A stretch of DNA of 64,000 bases from Oceanobacter sp045430275 (GTDB taxonomy: Bacteria; Pseudomonadota; Gammaproteobacteria; Pseudomonadales; Oceanobacteraceae), in contig JAILXU010000009.1 in the NCBI GenBank assembly GCA_045430275.1, forward strand, positions 113,379 through 177,378. Reading direction: 5' to 3'. Numbering within the stretch: the stretch's first letter is position 1; each line of letters starts with the position of its first letter. The position numbers and the translations under genes were made by a program. Positions 50,562-58,500 of this stretch are shown in pieces. The notes below the pieces were generated by a model, which saw only the letters and a program-made list of their open reading frames with translations, was not told the origin of the DNA and ran no database searches.

Positions 50562-50869
50562 GAAGCGGTTTCCTGCTCGTCCTGATCGGTACTTGTGTTG
50601 CTCAGGTGGGCGGGGCCGGGGGATGGCCCAAGGTAGTCAAAACGGGGCACGGGTTCGCCATCGACTTCAATTTGTTCAATAAACATGCGGTAAGGACGCA
50701 CCCAGTGGCTGTAGTCGCCGTACAGGGTGCGGTAGTGAACCAGCCACTCCTCGGTTTCGCTGTGACGTACCAGTCCGAAGACTTCATAATCGCGCCCTTT
50801 GTAATGACGGTAGATACCGGGTAACAAAGTGCTGGTTGTGTCGGATGAGGTGTGGCTGTGTTCAGTCAT
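50558..50869 (-). CDS. DUF1653 protein
   Basis: 103 residues. LLPGIYRHYKGRDYEVFGLVRHSETEEWLVHYRTLYGDYSHWVRPYRMF is the DUF1653 core, followed by IEVDGEPVPRF. The family is small, beta-rich and of unknown function. The ends are low-complexity (Ser/Thr, Asp/Gln). It is coupled to ybaK through an ATGA overlap and follows the SIMPL gene by four bases, so the three probably form one unit. Confidence 0.82.
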   Translation of the reverse strand: MTEHSHTSSDTTSTLLPGIYRHYKGRDYEVFGLVRHSETEEWLVHYRTLYGDYSHWVRPYRMFIEQIEVDGEPVPRFDYLGPSPGPAHLSNTSTDQDEQETAS

Positions 50870-50873
50870 AGGT

Positions 50874-51587
50874 CTACTTCAGTTGGAATCTTACTTCTAC
50901 ACGGGAGTTGATGGTTTGTTCCTGTACCAGCATGGGAGCGCTCTTGGCACGCGGTGAATCGGCCATTGCCATGGCTTCCATGCGGTGGTACATCGGCTGT
51001 GGCATCTGGCTGTGACCTTCGGTCATGACCAGTACGGTGCCCAACCTCATCTCCATGGTCTCGGCCATCAGTGTGGCCTTTTGCCTGGCTGCCAGCAAGG
51101 CTTGCTGCAGGGCCTGATGTTCCAATTTGGTACGGTTGCTGAAACGGAACTCGGTGTTGTTCACCTGAATCAGGTTCTCTTTCATCAGCTTGTTCACCAG
51201 CTCACCGTACTGCTCCATCTTGTGCAGCGTGATGTGCATATCGCGGCTGACTTGCTCGCCCTGATAGCTGCGAGTGCCGTCGTGCCAGCGATATTGTGGA
51301 TAATTGTTAATCCGGGCAGCGTCAATGTCGCTTTCCGGGATATTCAGTGATGCGGCCACGCTCATGGCATGACGAAAGCCTTTATCCACCTTGGATTTGG
51401 CCCGAGACAGGGTTTTTTCGGTGGCGTTGATCGACAGGTTCAGAACCATGTGATCCGGTTTGGCCTTGACTTCACCCTGAGCGCTGACCTGTACATAAGG
51501 CAGAACTTCGGCAGCACTGGCCAGGGGCGCGCCAAGAAGCACAACGGTTGCAGCGGGAATGGCGATCAACGCCTGAATAAAACGCAT
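50874..51587 (-). CDS. SIMPL domain (DUF541) exported protein
   Basis: 237 residues. A signal peptide ends near ASAA. The VQVSAQGEVKAKPDHMVLNLSI start and the later ARQKATLMAETMEMRLGTVLVM-E block are typical of DUF541/SIMPL proteins, which include oxidative-stress-linked periplasmic YggE. A Met-rich patch (MPQPMYHRMEAMAMAD) near 195-210 is notable. It is the first gene of the SIMPL-DUF1653-ybaK group. The biochemical role is unknown. Confidence 0.85.
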   Translation of the reverse strand: MRFIQALIAIPAATVVLLGAPLASAAEVLPYVQVSAQGEVKAKPDHMVLNLSINATEKTLSRAKSKVDKGFRHAMSVAASLNIPESDIDAARINNYPQYRWHDGTRSYQGEQVSRDMHITLHKMEQYGELVNKLMKENLIQVNNTEFRFSNRTKLEHQALQQALLAARQKATLMAETMEMRLGTVLVMTEGHSQMPQPMYHRMEAMAMADSPRAKSAPMLVQEQTINSRVEVRFQLK

Positions 51588-51704
51588 GAATACTCTCCTT
51601 GAGAAATCAAATTCAACAATAGCCGTGAGACTGTGACAGGTAACGGCACTGCAAAGGTTAGCAGTGTTTGAATGAGTCGATGACCGAGGTTCGGGAACCG
51701 CTAC

Positions 51705-52742
51705 TCAAAAGTGCTGAAATCCGCCGCGCTCCAGCGTCAGAGGCTGACCTTCAAGAGTAAGTTCCACTGCCTGACTGACGTGTGAAAGCGTTTTTGAAGT
51801 AGCGTTTGAACGGGCTTCTGGCACTGCTTCCCGGCAATGACCAATGCAATGCAACGGGAGCTTCAGCGCCTGAGAAAGCGCCTGGATTCGGGCTTCTGCC
51901 GCTGCTGGGGCTGTAAACAACAGTTCGTAGTCATCGCCGCCGGTCAGGCAGGTTGGCCAGCCGGGATGCCCCAAAGCCACCGCCGTTGGAATGCGCTCGC
52001 CCAATAGCTGAATACTGACATGGCTGGCACTGGCGATGTGTTCGGCGTCTTGCAGCAGACCGTCAGAAATGTCCATGGCGGATGTGGCCATCGACAGCAA
52101 GGCGTGCCCTGCCTGCAGGCGTGGTTCCGGGAAATAATAATGCTGGGCAAAACCCTGTGAATACGCCGGGTTTTTCAGCACTTGTGGCAATGCCAGAGCA
52201 CCGCGACCAAGCTCGCCAGAGACCCAGACCTGATCACCTGGTTGTGCGCCACTGCGCAGCAAGCCGGTGTTGTTTGCTGGCAACCAGCCTTGCACCAGAC
52301 AACTGACGACCAGCTCGTTGCCACTGGTGGTATCGCCACCGAGCAAGCTGAGCTGACAGGCATGTGCGGCGTCACGCAGGCCATTGGCAAATTGCTCCAG
52401 CCAGTCGAGCCGCTCTTGTTGTTGGCTGATTGGTTTGTCCTGCTGGTTGCGAGGCAGGGTCAGCGCCAGAAAGAACCCCTGAGGCGTGGCTCCCATGGCG
52501 GCCAGATCACTGGCGGCACAGCGCAAAGCACGTTGGGCGATCAGATGGGCGGGAGCGGTTGCTGGGAAATGCACATCGGCCACTTGAGTGTCGATGCTTT
52601 GCACCAGTGTGTGCTGAGGTGGTGGCATGACCACAGAGGCATCGTCACCGATGCCTGTGCGGGTCTGGTCTGACGTCGGAAAGCCGCTGCAGAAACAGCG
52701 GCGAATCAGCTCAAACTCCCCAATTGGGACGGGGTTGCTCAA
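51705..52742 (-). CDS. thiL: Thiamine-monophosphate kinase ThiL
   Basis: 345 residues, a little longer than E. coli ThiL (325). It phosphorylates thiamine monophosphate to the active cofactor TPP. The blocks GIGDDASVV (ATP/Mg), QSIDTQVADVHFP, LLGGDTTSG, and MDISDGLLQDAEHIA are all present, and TGGDDYELLFTAP is the C-terminal family motif. It overlaps nusB by four bases, the standard nusB-thiL arrangement. Confidence 0.95.
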   Translation of the reverse strand: MSNPVPIGEFELIRRCFCSGFPTSDQTRTGIGDDASVVMPPPQHTLVQSIDTQVADVHFPATAPAHLIAQRALRCAASDLAAMGATPQGFFLALTLPRNQQDKPISQQQERLDWLEQFANGLRDAAHACQLSLLGGDTTSGNELVVSCLVQGWLPANNTGLLRSGAQPGDQVWVSGELGRGALALPQVLKNPAYSQGFAQHYYFPEPRLQAGHALLSMATSAMDISDGLLQDAEHIASASHVSIQLLGERIPTAVALGHPGWPTCLTGGDDYELLFTAPAAAEARIQALSQALKLPLHCIGHCREAVPEARSNATSKTLSHVSQAVELTLEGQPLTLERGGFQHF

Positions 52743-53242
52743 CGTTCCGAGGCTTTTTTCGGCGCAGCGGGCTTGCTGGTGTGACTGCGAGGGCCACGGA
52801 TTTCAACCGCGCGTTCACGCTGGGCCAGCTTGTCAAGGACACCGTTGATGTACTTGTGACCATCAGTGGCACCAAAGGCCTTGGCCAGCTCAATGCCTTC
52901 ATTGATGACGACCTTGTAAGGCACATCAATGCGATGACACATTTCATAGCTGGACAGGCGCAATACCGCCAGTTCCACCGGGGTCATTTCATCCAGACGA
53001 CGATCCAGCAGTGGTGTTACCTTTTTGTCCAGATTTTCCATATGGCGCGGGACGCCGTGCAGAATATCGTGGAAGTATTCCAGATCAACCTTGCTCATGT
53101 CGTTGTCGGTACGGAACTCGGACTCAATCTGAGCCAGGTCTGCACCCGCCATGTGCCACTGATACAGTGCCTGAACGGCAAAGCGTCGTGCCTTGCGGCG
53201 AGCGGCGGGGCTGGGTTTGTGATTGCCGGAAGCTCGGGACAT
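52739..53242 (-). CDS. nusB: Transcription antitermination protein NusB
   Basis: 167 residues, with a basic Lys/Ala/Pro tail beyond the usual ~140. NusB binds boxA RNA with NusE for rRNA antitermination. ARRKARRFAVQALYQWHMAG is the N-terminal helix; the later ELAVLRLSSYEMCHRIDVPYKVVINEGIELAKAFGATDGHKYINGVLDKLA is the conserved C-terminal half. It follows ribH by five bases and overlaps thiL. Confidence 0.96.
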   Translation of the reverse strand: MSRASGNHKPSPAARRKARRFAVQALYQWHMAGADLAQIESEFRTDNDMSKVDLEYFHDILHGVPRHMENLDKKVTPLLDRRLDEMTPVELAVLRLSSYEMCHRIDVPYKVVINEGIELAKAFGATDGHKYINGVLDKLAQRERAVEIRGPRSHTSKPAAPKKASER

Positions 53243-53247
53243 GAGGA

Positions 53248-53724
53248 TCAGGCCTCCAGAGCGTTCAGCAGGGAAACCATTTCGAAAGCAGACATGGCCG
53301 CTTCTTCGCCCTTGTTGCCCGCTTTGGTGCCAGAACGTTCGATCGCCTGTTCGATGCTGTCAACGGTCAGAACGCCGAAAGAAACCGGGATGCCGTATTC
53401 CATTGAAACGGTCGCCAGACCCTTGGTGCATTCGCCTGCGACGTATTCAAAGTGTGGCGTACCACCACGAATCACCGCGCCCAGTGCGATAACGGCGTCG
53501 AATCTCTCGGTTGCGGCGACTTTTTGTACCACCAGCGGGATTTCAAACGCGCCCGGAGCACGAACGATGGTGATGTTTTCTTCTTCAACGCCGTGACGCA
53601 TCAGGCTGTCAACGGCACCTTCCAGCAGGCTTTCCACGACAAATGCGTTCCAGCGACCGACCACAATGGCGTAGCGGCCTTCGTTTGGAGTCAGGTTTCC
53701 TTCGATGGTCTGAATGTGTTTCAT
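53248..53724 (-). CDS. ribH: 6,7-dimethyl-8-ribityllumazine synthase
   Basis: 158 residues. It condenses the pyrimidinedione with 3,4-dihydroxy-2-butanone 4-phosphate in the penultimate riboflavin step. Visible blocks: VVGRWNAFVVESLLEGAVDSLMRHG, VRAPGAFEIPLVVQK, VIALGAVIRGGTPHFEYVAGE and FGVLTVDSIEQAIER with the GTKAGNKG phosphate loop. It lies between ribBX and nusB on the minus strand. Confidence 0.96.
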   Translation of the reverse strand: MKHIQTIEGNLTPNEGRYAIVVGRWNAFVVESLLEGAVDSLMRHGVEEENITIVRAPGAFEIPLVVQKVAATERFDAVIALGAVIRGGTPHFEYVAGECTKGLATVSMEYGIPVSFGVLTVDSIEQAIERSGTKAGNKGEEAAMSAFEMVSLLNALEA

Positions 53725-53793
53725 CTTCTGTATCTCGTTTCGATGGCAGCCTGTCGATACAGGCCGCCGATGTGAATGGGAATGCGGTGTCGT

Positions 53794-54909
53794 TTACTGC
53801 TTGAACGGCAGGTATTCAACAATTTCCAGGTCAAAGCCGGACAGGCCGGTGTAACGCATTTCGGAGCTGAGCAAGCGCATCTTCTGAACACCCAGATCGC
53901 GCAGAATCTGCGAGCCGGTGCCCACGGTCAGGAACGCACCTGAGCTGTCCTTGTTCGGACTGCGAGCCGGGCGGGTACGACCAAGCAGGGTATCGAGGCT
54001 GGCATCAACCGGCTCTTCCTGTCCGGCAGACAGCACCACCAGAACACCGGCTCCGGCGTCGGCGATGGCTTTCAGAGCTGCACTGGATGACCAGCTTTTG
54101 GCATCCGGCTTTTGCAGGCCCAGCACATCGCGCAGCAGATTGTTGGTTTGCACGCGTACCAGACAAGGTGCGTCAGCCTGAATGTCACCCAGGGTCATGG
54201 CCAGATGGGTTTCATTCTGAATGGTGTCGCGGAACGTGTTCAGTGTGAAAGTGCCGTACGGAGTGGTCACTTCATCGCTGGACAGCAGTTCAACGGTTTT
54301 CTCGTTGGCCATGCGGTAGTGAATCAGATCGGCAATGGTGCCCATCTTGATGTTGTGCTTTTCGGCAAAGATTTCCAGATCCGGGCGACGAGCCATGGTG
54401 CCATCGGCGTTCATGACTTCCACAATCGCGGCGGAAGGAATCAGACCGGCCAGGCGTGCCAGATCACAACCGGCTTCGGTATGGCCTGCGCGGCTCAGTA
54501 CGCCACCGGGACGGGCGCGCAGCGGGAAGATATGACCCGGCTGAACGATGTCTTCCGGCTTACCCATCGGATTGACGGCGGCCAGAATGGTGGCTGCCCG
54601 GTCGGCGGCAGAGATGCCGGTGGTGACGCCTTCGGCGGCTTCAATCGAGACCGTAAACGGGGTCGAAAACTTGGCACCGTTGCCGCTGACCATCGCTGGC
54701 AAGCCCAGGTAGTCGCAGCGCTCACCGGTCAGGGTCAGGCAAATCAGCCCTCTGGCTTCGGTGGCCATAAAGTTGATGATATCCGGGGTCACTTTTTCGG
54801 CAGCGACAATGATGTCACCTTCATTTTCGCGGTCTTCGTCATCCATCAGGATGACCATTTTCCCGGCGCTAATGTCGGCGATGATTTCTTCAATACTGTT
54901 CAGTGACAT
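53794..54909 (-). CDS. ribB: 3,4-dihydroxy-2-butanone 4-phosphate synthase with degenerate GTP cyclohydrolase II domain (RibBX)
   Basis: 371 residues. The first ~205 residues are an intact RibB: MDDEDRENEGDIIVAAE (acidic metal site), the block from FMATEARGLICL, and RAGHTEAGCDLARLAG. The C-terminal ~165 residues are GTP cyclohydrolase II-like in length and position but lack the zinc-binding C-x(10)-C-x-C segment. The protein therefore makes the 4-carbon precursor from ribulose 5-phosphate but is not expected to be a GTP cyclohydrolase. A separate ribA is expected elsewhere. Such RibBX proteins are known from Pseudomonas-type bacteria. Confidence 0.92.
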   Translation of the reverse strand: MSLNSIEEIIADISAGKMVILMDDEDRENEGDIIVAAEKVTPDIINFMATEARGLICLTLTGERCDYLGLPAMVSGNGAKFSTPFTVSIEAAEGVTTGISAADRAATILAAVNPMGKPEDIVQPGHIFPLRARPGGVLSRAGHTEAGCDLARLAGLIPSAAIVEVMNADGTMARRPDLEIFAEKHNIKMGTIADLIHYRMANEKTVELLSSDEVTTPYGTFTLNTFRDTIQNETHLAMTLGDIQADAPCLVRVQTNNLLRDVLGLQKPDAKSWSSSAALKAIADAGAGVLVVLSAGQEEPVDASLDTLLGRTRPARSPNKDSSGAFLTVGTGSQILRDLGVQKMRLLSSEMRYTGLSGFDLEIVEYLPFKQ

Positions 54910-54919
54910 GAGGACTCAC

Positions 54920-55573
54920 TTATTTCCAGAAACCGTGTTCGGCAAGATATGCCGGGGTCAGTTTGTTGGTGTCAGAGGGGCGTGTACGGCCCAGTAGTTG
55001 TTCCAGATAGCGCGCTATCATATCAACTTCCAGATGAAGCTGCTGACCAGGCTGGATATTGGCCAGCGTGGTTTCGGCGGCGGTATGGGGAACGATGTTG
55101 AGCAGAAAACCCTGCTCGGTCAGTTCATTCACGGTCAGGCTGATGCCATCAATGGTGATCGAACCTTTGGCAGCGATATAGCGCGCCAGCTCGGCGGGCG
55201 TCTGAATGGTCAGGCGAATGGAACGGGCATCGGCGGAACGAGCCAGCAGCGTGCCAACACCGTCCACATGGCCGCTGACCAGGTGGCCACCCAAACGGGT
55301 GGTGGGCAGCAGGGCTTTTTCCAGATTGACACGGGTGCCACTGCACCACTGACCAATGTGGGTATGAGCCAGCGATTCGCGTGAAACGTCGGCCACAAAT
55401 CCGTCACCGGGCAGTTCCACGACGGTCAGGCACACACCATTGGTGGCGATGCTGTCGCCCAATTGGACATCGCTCAGATCAAGCGCGCCGGTTTGAATGC
55501 GCAGCCGCAAGTCGCCACCGGATTCGGTGACCTGCTGTACGCGGCCAACCGCTTCAATTATGCCGGTAAACAT
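54920..55573 (-). CDS. ribE: Riboflavin synthase alpha subunit
   Basis: 217 residues from ATG 55573, giving the conserved MFTGIIEAVGRV start; the adjacent ATG at 55576 adds one Met. It dismutates two lumazines to riboflavin. The two lumazine-binding repeats are visible, each with an S/T-L-TV motif: IATNGVCLTVVEL and ITIDGISLTVNEL, plus GGHLVSGHVDGVG. AAGGAG sits seven bases before the ATG inside the end of ribD. Confidence 0.95.
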   Translation of the reverse strand: MFTGIIEAVGRVQQVTESGGDLRLRIQTGALDLSDVQLGDSIATNGVCLTVVELPGDGFVADVSRESLAHTHIGQWCSGTRVNLEKALLPTTRLGGHLVSGHVDGVGTLLARSADARSIRLTIQTPAELARYIAAKGSITIDGISLTVNELTEQGFLLNIVPHTAAETTLANIQPGQQLHLEVDMIARYLEQLLGRTRPSDTNKLTPAYLAEHGFWK

Positions 55574-56787
55574 CATTGGGCTCCTTCAGTCATTGGGGCG
55601 TTGTTGGGAGAATTGTTGGGATCGTTGTTGGAACCACTGTTGAAAGCGTCGCCTGGGCTGGCCGGAGTCAGAATCAGGCGAATGTCGTTGCCGATTGGCT
55701 GGACATCTTGCCATTGCCAGCGAATTTGTTCTTTCATGCGGGTCAGCGGCAGCGTTATCAAGGGGCGTGCGGCGCTGCCCAGCAGAGTCGGCGCGCAGTA
55801 GAGCACCAGTTCGTCCACCAGACCCTGCTCGATAAAGGCTCCAGCCAACCGCGCACCGGATTCCACCAGTACTTCGTTACAACCGCGTTGACCGAGTTCG
55901 TCCAGCAGCGCGGCCAGATTGACCTGTTCGGTGCCTTCGCTGTGCCAGTATTCCAGCGTACCAAGGTTATCGGCGCGCTGTATTGTGCCGGTTTCAGGTG
56001 CGCTGGTTACCGATGAGTCTGTACTGCGGGTCGCAATCAGAATATCGCCTTGCAGGGCAAAGAGTTTGGCATCACGTTTGACGCGCTGCTGGCTATCAAT
56101 AAGTACGCGCAACGGCTGTCGCCACAGACGCGCTTCCTGTTCGATGCCGGATTCCGCCGGACGCACGGTCATGGACGGATCATCAATCAGCACCGAGTCG
56201 GCTCCGGTGATCACGGCGCAACTGCGAGCGCGCAGCTTCTGGACATCCTGACGCGCTTGCGGGCCGGTGATCCACTGGCTTTCGCCGCTGGCCATGGCGG
56301 TGCGGCCATCCAGGCTTTGAGCCAGCTTGATACGCACATAAGGGCGACCGGTGCGCATGCGCTTCATAAAGCCGATGTTCAGGGTTTCTGCGTCGGTTGC
56401 CAGACAGGATTCCACGACCTCGATACCAGCATCTCGCAAGCGTCGATAACCGCGCCCGGCAACAGAAGGATTGGGGTCGGAACAGGCACCGACCACGCGT
56501 GCCACTCCGGCCTTGATCAGGGCATCGGCACAGGGCGGCGTGCGGCCATAGTGGCTGCAGGGTTCGAGGGTGACGTAAGCGGTTGCGTCTTTGGCATCTT
56601 CGCCTGCCATTCGCAGTGCGTTGATTTCGGCGTGAGGTTCACCGGCTTTCTGGTGCCAGCCTTCGCCGACAATGCGGCCATCTTTAACAATGACGCAGCC
56701 AACGCGAGGATTCGGGCTGGTGGAGTACAGGCCAAGTTGGGCCAGTTCCAATGCCCGGCGCATGTGGTGTTGATCGTGTGTCATCAC
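55573..56787 (-). CDS. ribD: Bifunctional pyrimidine deaminase/reductase RibD
   Basis: 404 residues. The N-terminal deaminase domain has the zinc motif PHAEINALRMAG...YVTLEPCSHYGRTPPC. The C-terminal reductase starts near RPYVRIKLAQSLDGRTAMASGESQWITG. It carries out steps two and three of riboflavin synthesis. The C-terminus ends in a Asn/Asp/Pro-rich tail (GSNNDPNNSPNNAP) longer than usual. Its stop overlaps the ribE start. The common neighbour nrdR is not between ribD and glyA here. Confidence 0.96.
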   Translation of the reverse strand: MMTHDQHHMRRALELAQLGLYSTSPNPRVGCVIVKDGRIVGEGWHQKAGEPHAEINALRMAGEDAKDATAYVTLEPCSHYGRTPPCADALIKAGVARVVGACSDPNPSVAGRGYRRLRDAGIEVVESCLATDAETLNIGFMKRMRTGRPYVRIKLAQSLDGRTAMASGESQWITGPQARQDVQKLRARSCAVITGADSVLIDDPSMTVRPAESGIEQEARLWRQPLRVLIDSQQRVKRDAKLFALQGDILIATRSTDSSVTSAPETGTIQRADNLGTLEYWHSEGTEQVNLAALLDELGQRGCNEVLVESGARLAGAFIEQGLVDELVLYCAPTLLGSAARPLITLPLTRMKEQIRWQWQDVQPIGNDIRLILTPASPGDAFNSGSNNDPNNSPNNAPMTEGAQ

Positions 56788-57020
56788 AGGGTTCTGCTCG
56801 TAGTTGGCGCAGTGTACTGAGCGGTGCCGAAACGGAGAGCATCGTTCGCTGCAGACAGGAGGCTATAGGACAGAACCTGTTGGCATAAAGAGCGGATGCC
56901 ACCGGAAGCGTCGGCGCATATCAGAATAATCGGGCAGGGAGTTTACCGCTGCAGGTCGGGTGCGGCAACGCTGTTCATGTGTGTTGAGCAAGAAATGGCC
57001 ATCGATTGACAGCAACAGAG

Positions 57021-57051
57021 TGTTGCCCAGCCAGTCATTGACCGGGCAACA
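57021..57051. repeat. Inverted repeat A downstream of glyA
   Basis: TGTTGCCC (57021-57028) and GGGCAACA (57044-57051) form a perfect 8-bp stem with a 15-base loop. No T-run follows on the minus strand. Confidence 0.5.
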
Positions 57052-57067
57052 GTTCATCAGAAATCCA

Positions 57068-57102
57068 TCAGAGCTACGGATTAGAAGGGCAAGCAGCTCT
57101 GA
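57068..57102. repeat. Inverted repeat B downstream of glyA
   Basis: TCAGAGCT (57068-57075) and AGCTCTGA (57095-57102) form a perfect 8-bp stem with a 19-base loop, 24 bases past the glyA stop. No U-tract is evident. Confidence 0.5.
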
Positions 57103-57125
57103 CAGATATTCTGATCAGCGATCAA

Positions 57126-58388
57126 TTAACGGTAAACCGGGAACTGATCACACAGCGCAACGACTTTCTCTTGCACGCTGGCTTCGGCAGCGGCGGAATC
57201 ACCGGCTTCCAGAGCGTCCAGAACGTCGCAGATCCAGCCTGCCAGTTGCGCACATTCGGCTTCACCGAAACCACGGCTGGTGATGGCTGGGGAGCCGATA
57301 CGCAGGCCGGAGGTCACGAACGGAGAACGTGGGTCGTTTGGAACCGAGTTCTTGTTCACGGTGATGTTGGCGCGACCCAGAGCAGCGTCAGCGTCTTTAC
57401 CGGTGTATTCCTTGCCAATCAGATCGACCAGGAACAGGTGATCGTCGGTGCCGCCAGAAACAATGTTGATGCCTCGGTTGATAAAGGTTTCGGCCATGGT
57501 CTGGGCATTCTTGACGACCTGAGCCTGATAGCTCTTGTAGTCATCGGACATGGCTTCCTTGAAGCACACGGCCTTACCTGCGATCACGTGCATCAATGGG
57601 CCACCCTGAGACTCAGGGAATACAGCGAAGTTGAGCTTCTTGTTCAGCTCTTCGTTGTCGTTGGCCAGAATCAGACCGCCACGAGGGCCACGCAGGGTTT
57701 TGTGCGTGGTGGTGGTCACGACGTCGGCGATGCCAACCGGAGACGGGTAAACGCCAGCCGCAACCAGACCGGCAATGTGTGCCATGTCAACGAACAGGTA
57801 AGCGCCGACTTCGTCCGCGATGTCGCGGAAACGCTGCCAGTCAACCACGCGGGAGTAAGCAGAGAAACCGGCAATGATCATCTTCGGCTTGTGCTCACGG
57901 GCCAGACGTTCAACGTCTGCGTAGTCGATTTCGCCAGTTTCCGGGTTCAAACCGTACTGGATGGCGTTGTAGATACGACCGGAGAAAGACACCGATGCAC
58001 CGTGTGTCAGGTGACCACCGTGTGCCAGGCTCATGCCCAGAACGGTATCGCCTGGCTTGACCAGTGCCATAAAGACAGCGGCGTTGGCCTGGGAGCCAGA
58101 GTGTGGCTGAACGTTGGCGTAACCGGCACCGAACAGCTCTTTGGCGCGGTCGATGGCCAGTTGCTCGATCACGTCAACGTGTTCGCAGCCGCCGTAGTAA
58201 CGCTTGCCAGGGTAGCCTTCGGCGTACTTGTTGGTCAGCTGGGTGCCCTGTGCTTCCATAACACGCGGGCTGGTGTAGTTTTCAGAAGCAATCAGCTCAA
58301 TGTGATGTTCCTGACGCTGGTCTTCAGCCTGCATGGCTGACCAGAGTTCTGGATCAAAGTCGGCAATATTCATGTCGCGGCTAAACAT
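57126..58388 (-). CDS. glyA: Serine hydroxymethyltransferase GlyA
   Basis: 420 residues. It converts serine and tetrahydrofolate to glycine and methylene-THF with PLP. The PLP lysine is in VTTTTHKTLRGPRGG. The N-terminal HHIELIASENYTSPRVMEAQGTQLTNKYAEGYPGKRYYGG stretch and PHSGSQANAAVFMAL are intact. ATG 58388 has GAGG eight bases upstream and gives the MFSRDMNIADFD start. A palindrome lies in its leader (58419-58438). Codon use looks highly biased, as expected for strong expression. Confidence 0.97.
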   Translation of the reverse strand: MFSRDMNIADFDPELWSAMQAEDQRQEHHIELIASENYTSPRVMEAQGTQLTNKYAEGYPGKRYYGGCEHVDVIEQLAIDRAKELFGAGYANVQPHSGSQANAAVFMALVKPGDTVLGMSLAHGGHLTHGASVSFSGRIYNAIQYGLNPETGEIDYADVERLAREHKPKMIIAGFSAYSRVVDWQRFRDIADEVGAYLFVDMAHIAGLVAAGVYPSPVGIADVVTTTTHKTLRGPRGGLILANDNEELNKKLNFAVFPESQGGPLMHVIAGKAVCFKEAMSDDYKSYQAQVVKNAQTMAETFINRGINIVSGGTDDHLFLVDLIGKEYTGKDADAALGRANITVNKNSVPNDPRSPFVTSGLRIGSPAITSRGFGEAECAQLAGWICDVLDALEAGDSAAAEASVQEKVVALCDQFPVYR

Positions 58389-58418
58389 CCGGGCGTCCTC
58401 GGTCTGGTTCAGTAATAT

Positions 58419-58438
58419 CCGATCTGATGACAGATCGG
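58419..58438 (-). promoter_or_regulatory. Palindrome in the glyA leader
   Basis: CCGATCTG-ATGA-CAGATCGG is a perfect 8-bp inverted repeat 30-50 bases upstream of the glyA ATG. A TAGAAT-like -10 box lies further upstream on the minus strand, so the repeat would fall in the 5' leader RNA. It could be an operator or RNA hairpin. Confidence 0.4.
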
Positions 58439-58483
58439 TTAAAAAAGGGCGGTAATTCTACACCAGTTTGACGCGGGCTGACA

Positions 58484-58500
58484 CGTGAGACTTGCTCACG
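58484..58500 (-). repeat. Short hairpin at the stop of the GGDEF-EAL gene
   Basis: CGTGAG-ACTTG-CTCACG: a perfect 6-bp stem overlapping the stop codon. There is no T-run directly after it on the minus strand, so it is at most a weak terminator. Confidence 0.4.

Larger units (their letters stand above)
56788..57125. other. Non-coding interval between glyA and ribD with two hairpins
   Basis: This 338-base gap contains the two perfect inverted repeats described separately (57021-57051 and 57068-57102), just downstream of the glyA stop. I see no conserved FMN-riboswitch core and no convincing protein gene. It presumably holds the glyA 3' end and the ribD promoter. Confidence 0.5.

Noticed and set aside
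52724..54906. Long + strand frames opposite nusB-ribH and ribB
   Set aside because: Shadow frames; the minus-strand products have complete family motifs and coupled starts.
54910..57125. FMN riboswitch upstream of the riboflavin genes
   Set aside because: I looked for the conserved RFN core ahead of ribB, ribE and ribD and did not see it.
57171..58340. 389-codon + strand frame opposite glyA
   Set aside because: Same cause: strong codon bias of glyA leaves the antisense frame open. No known motif.
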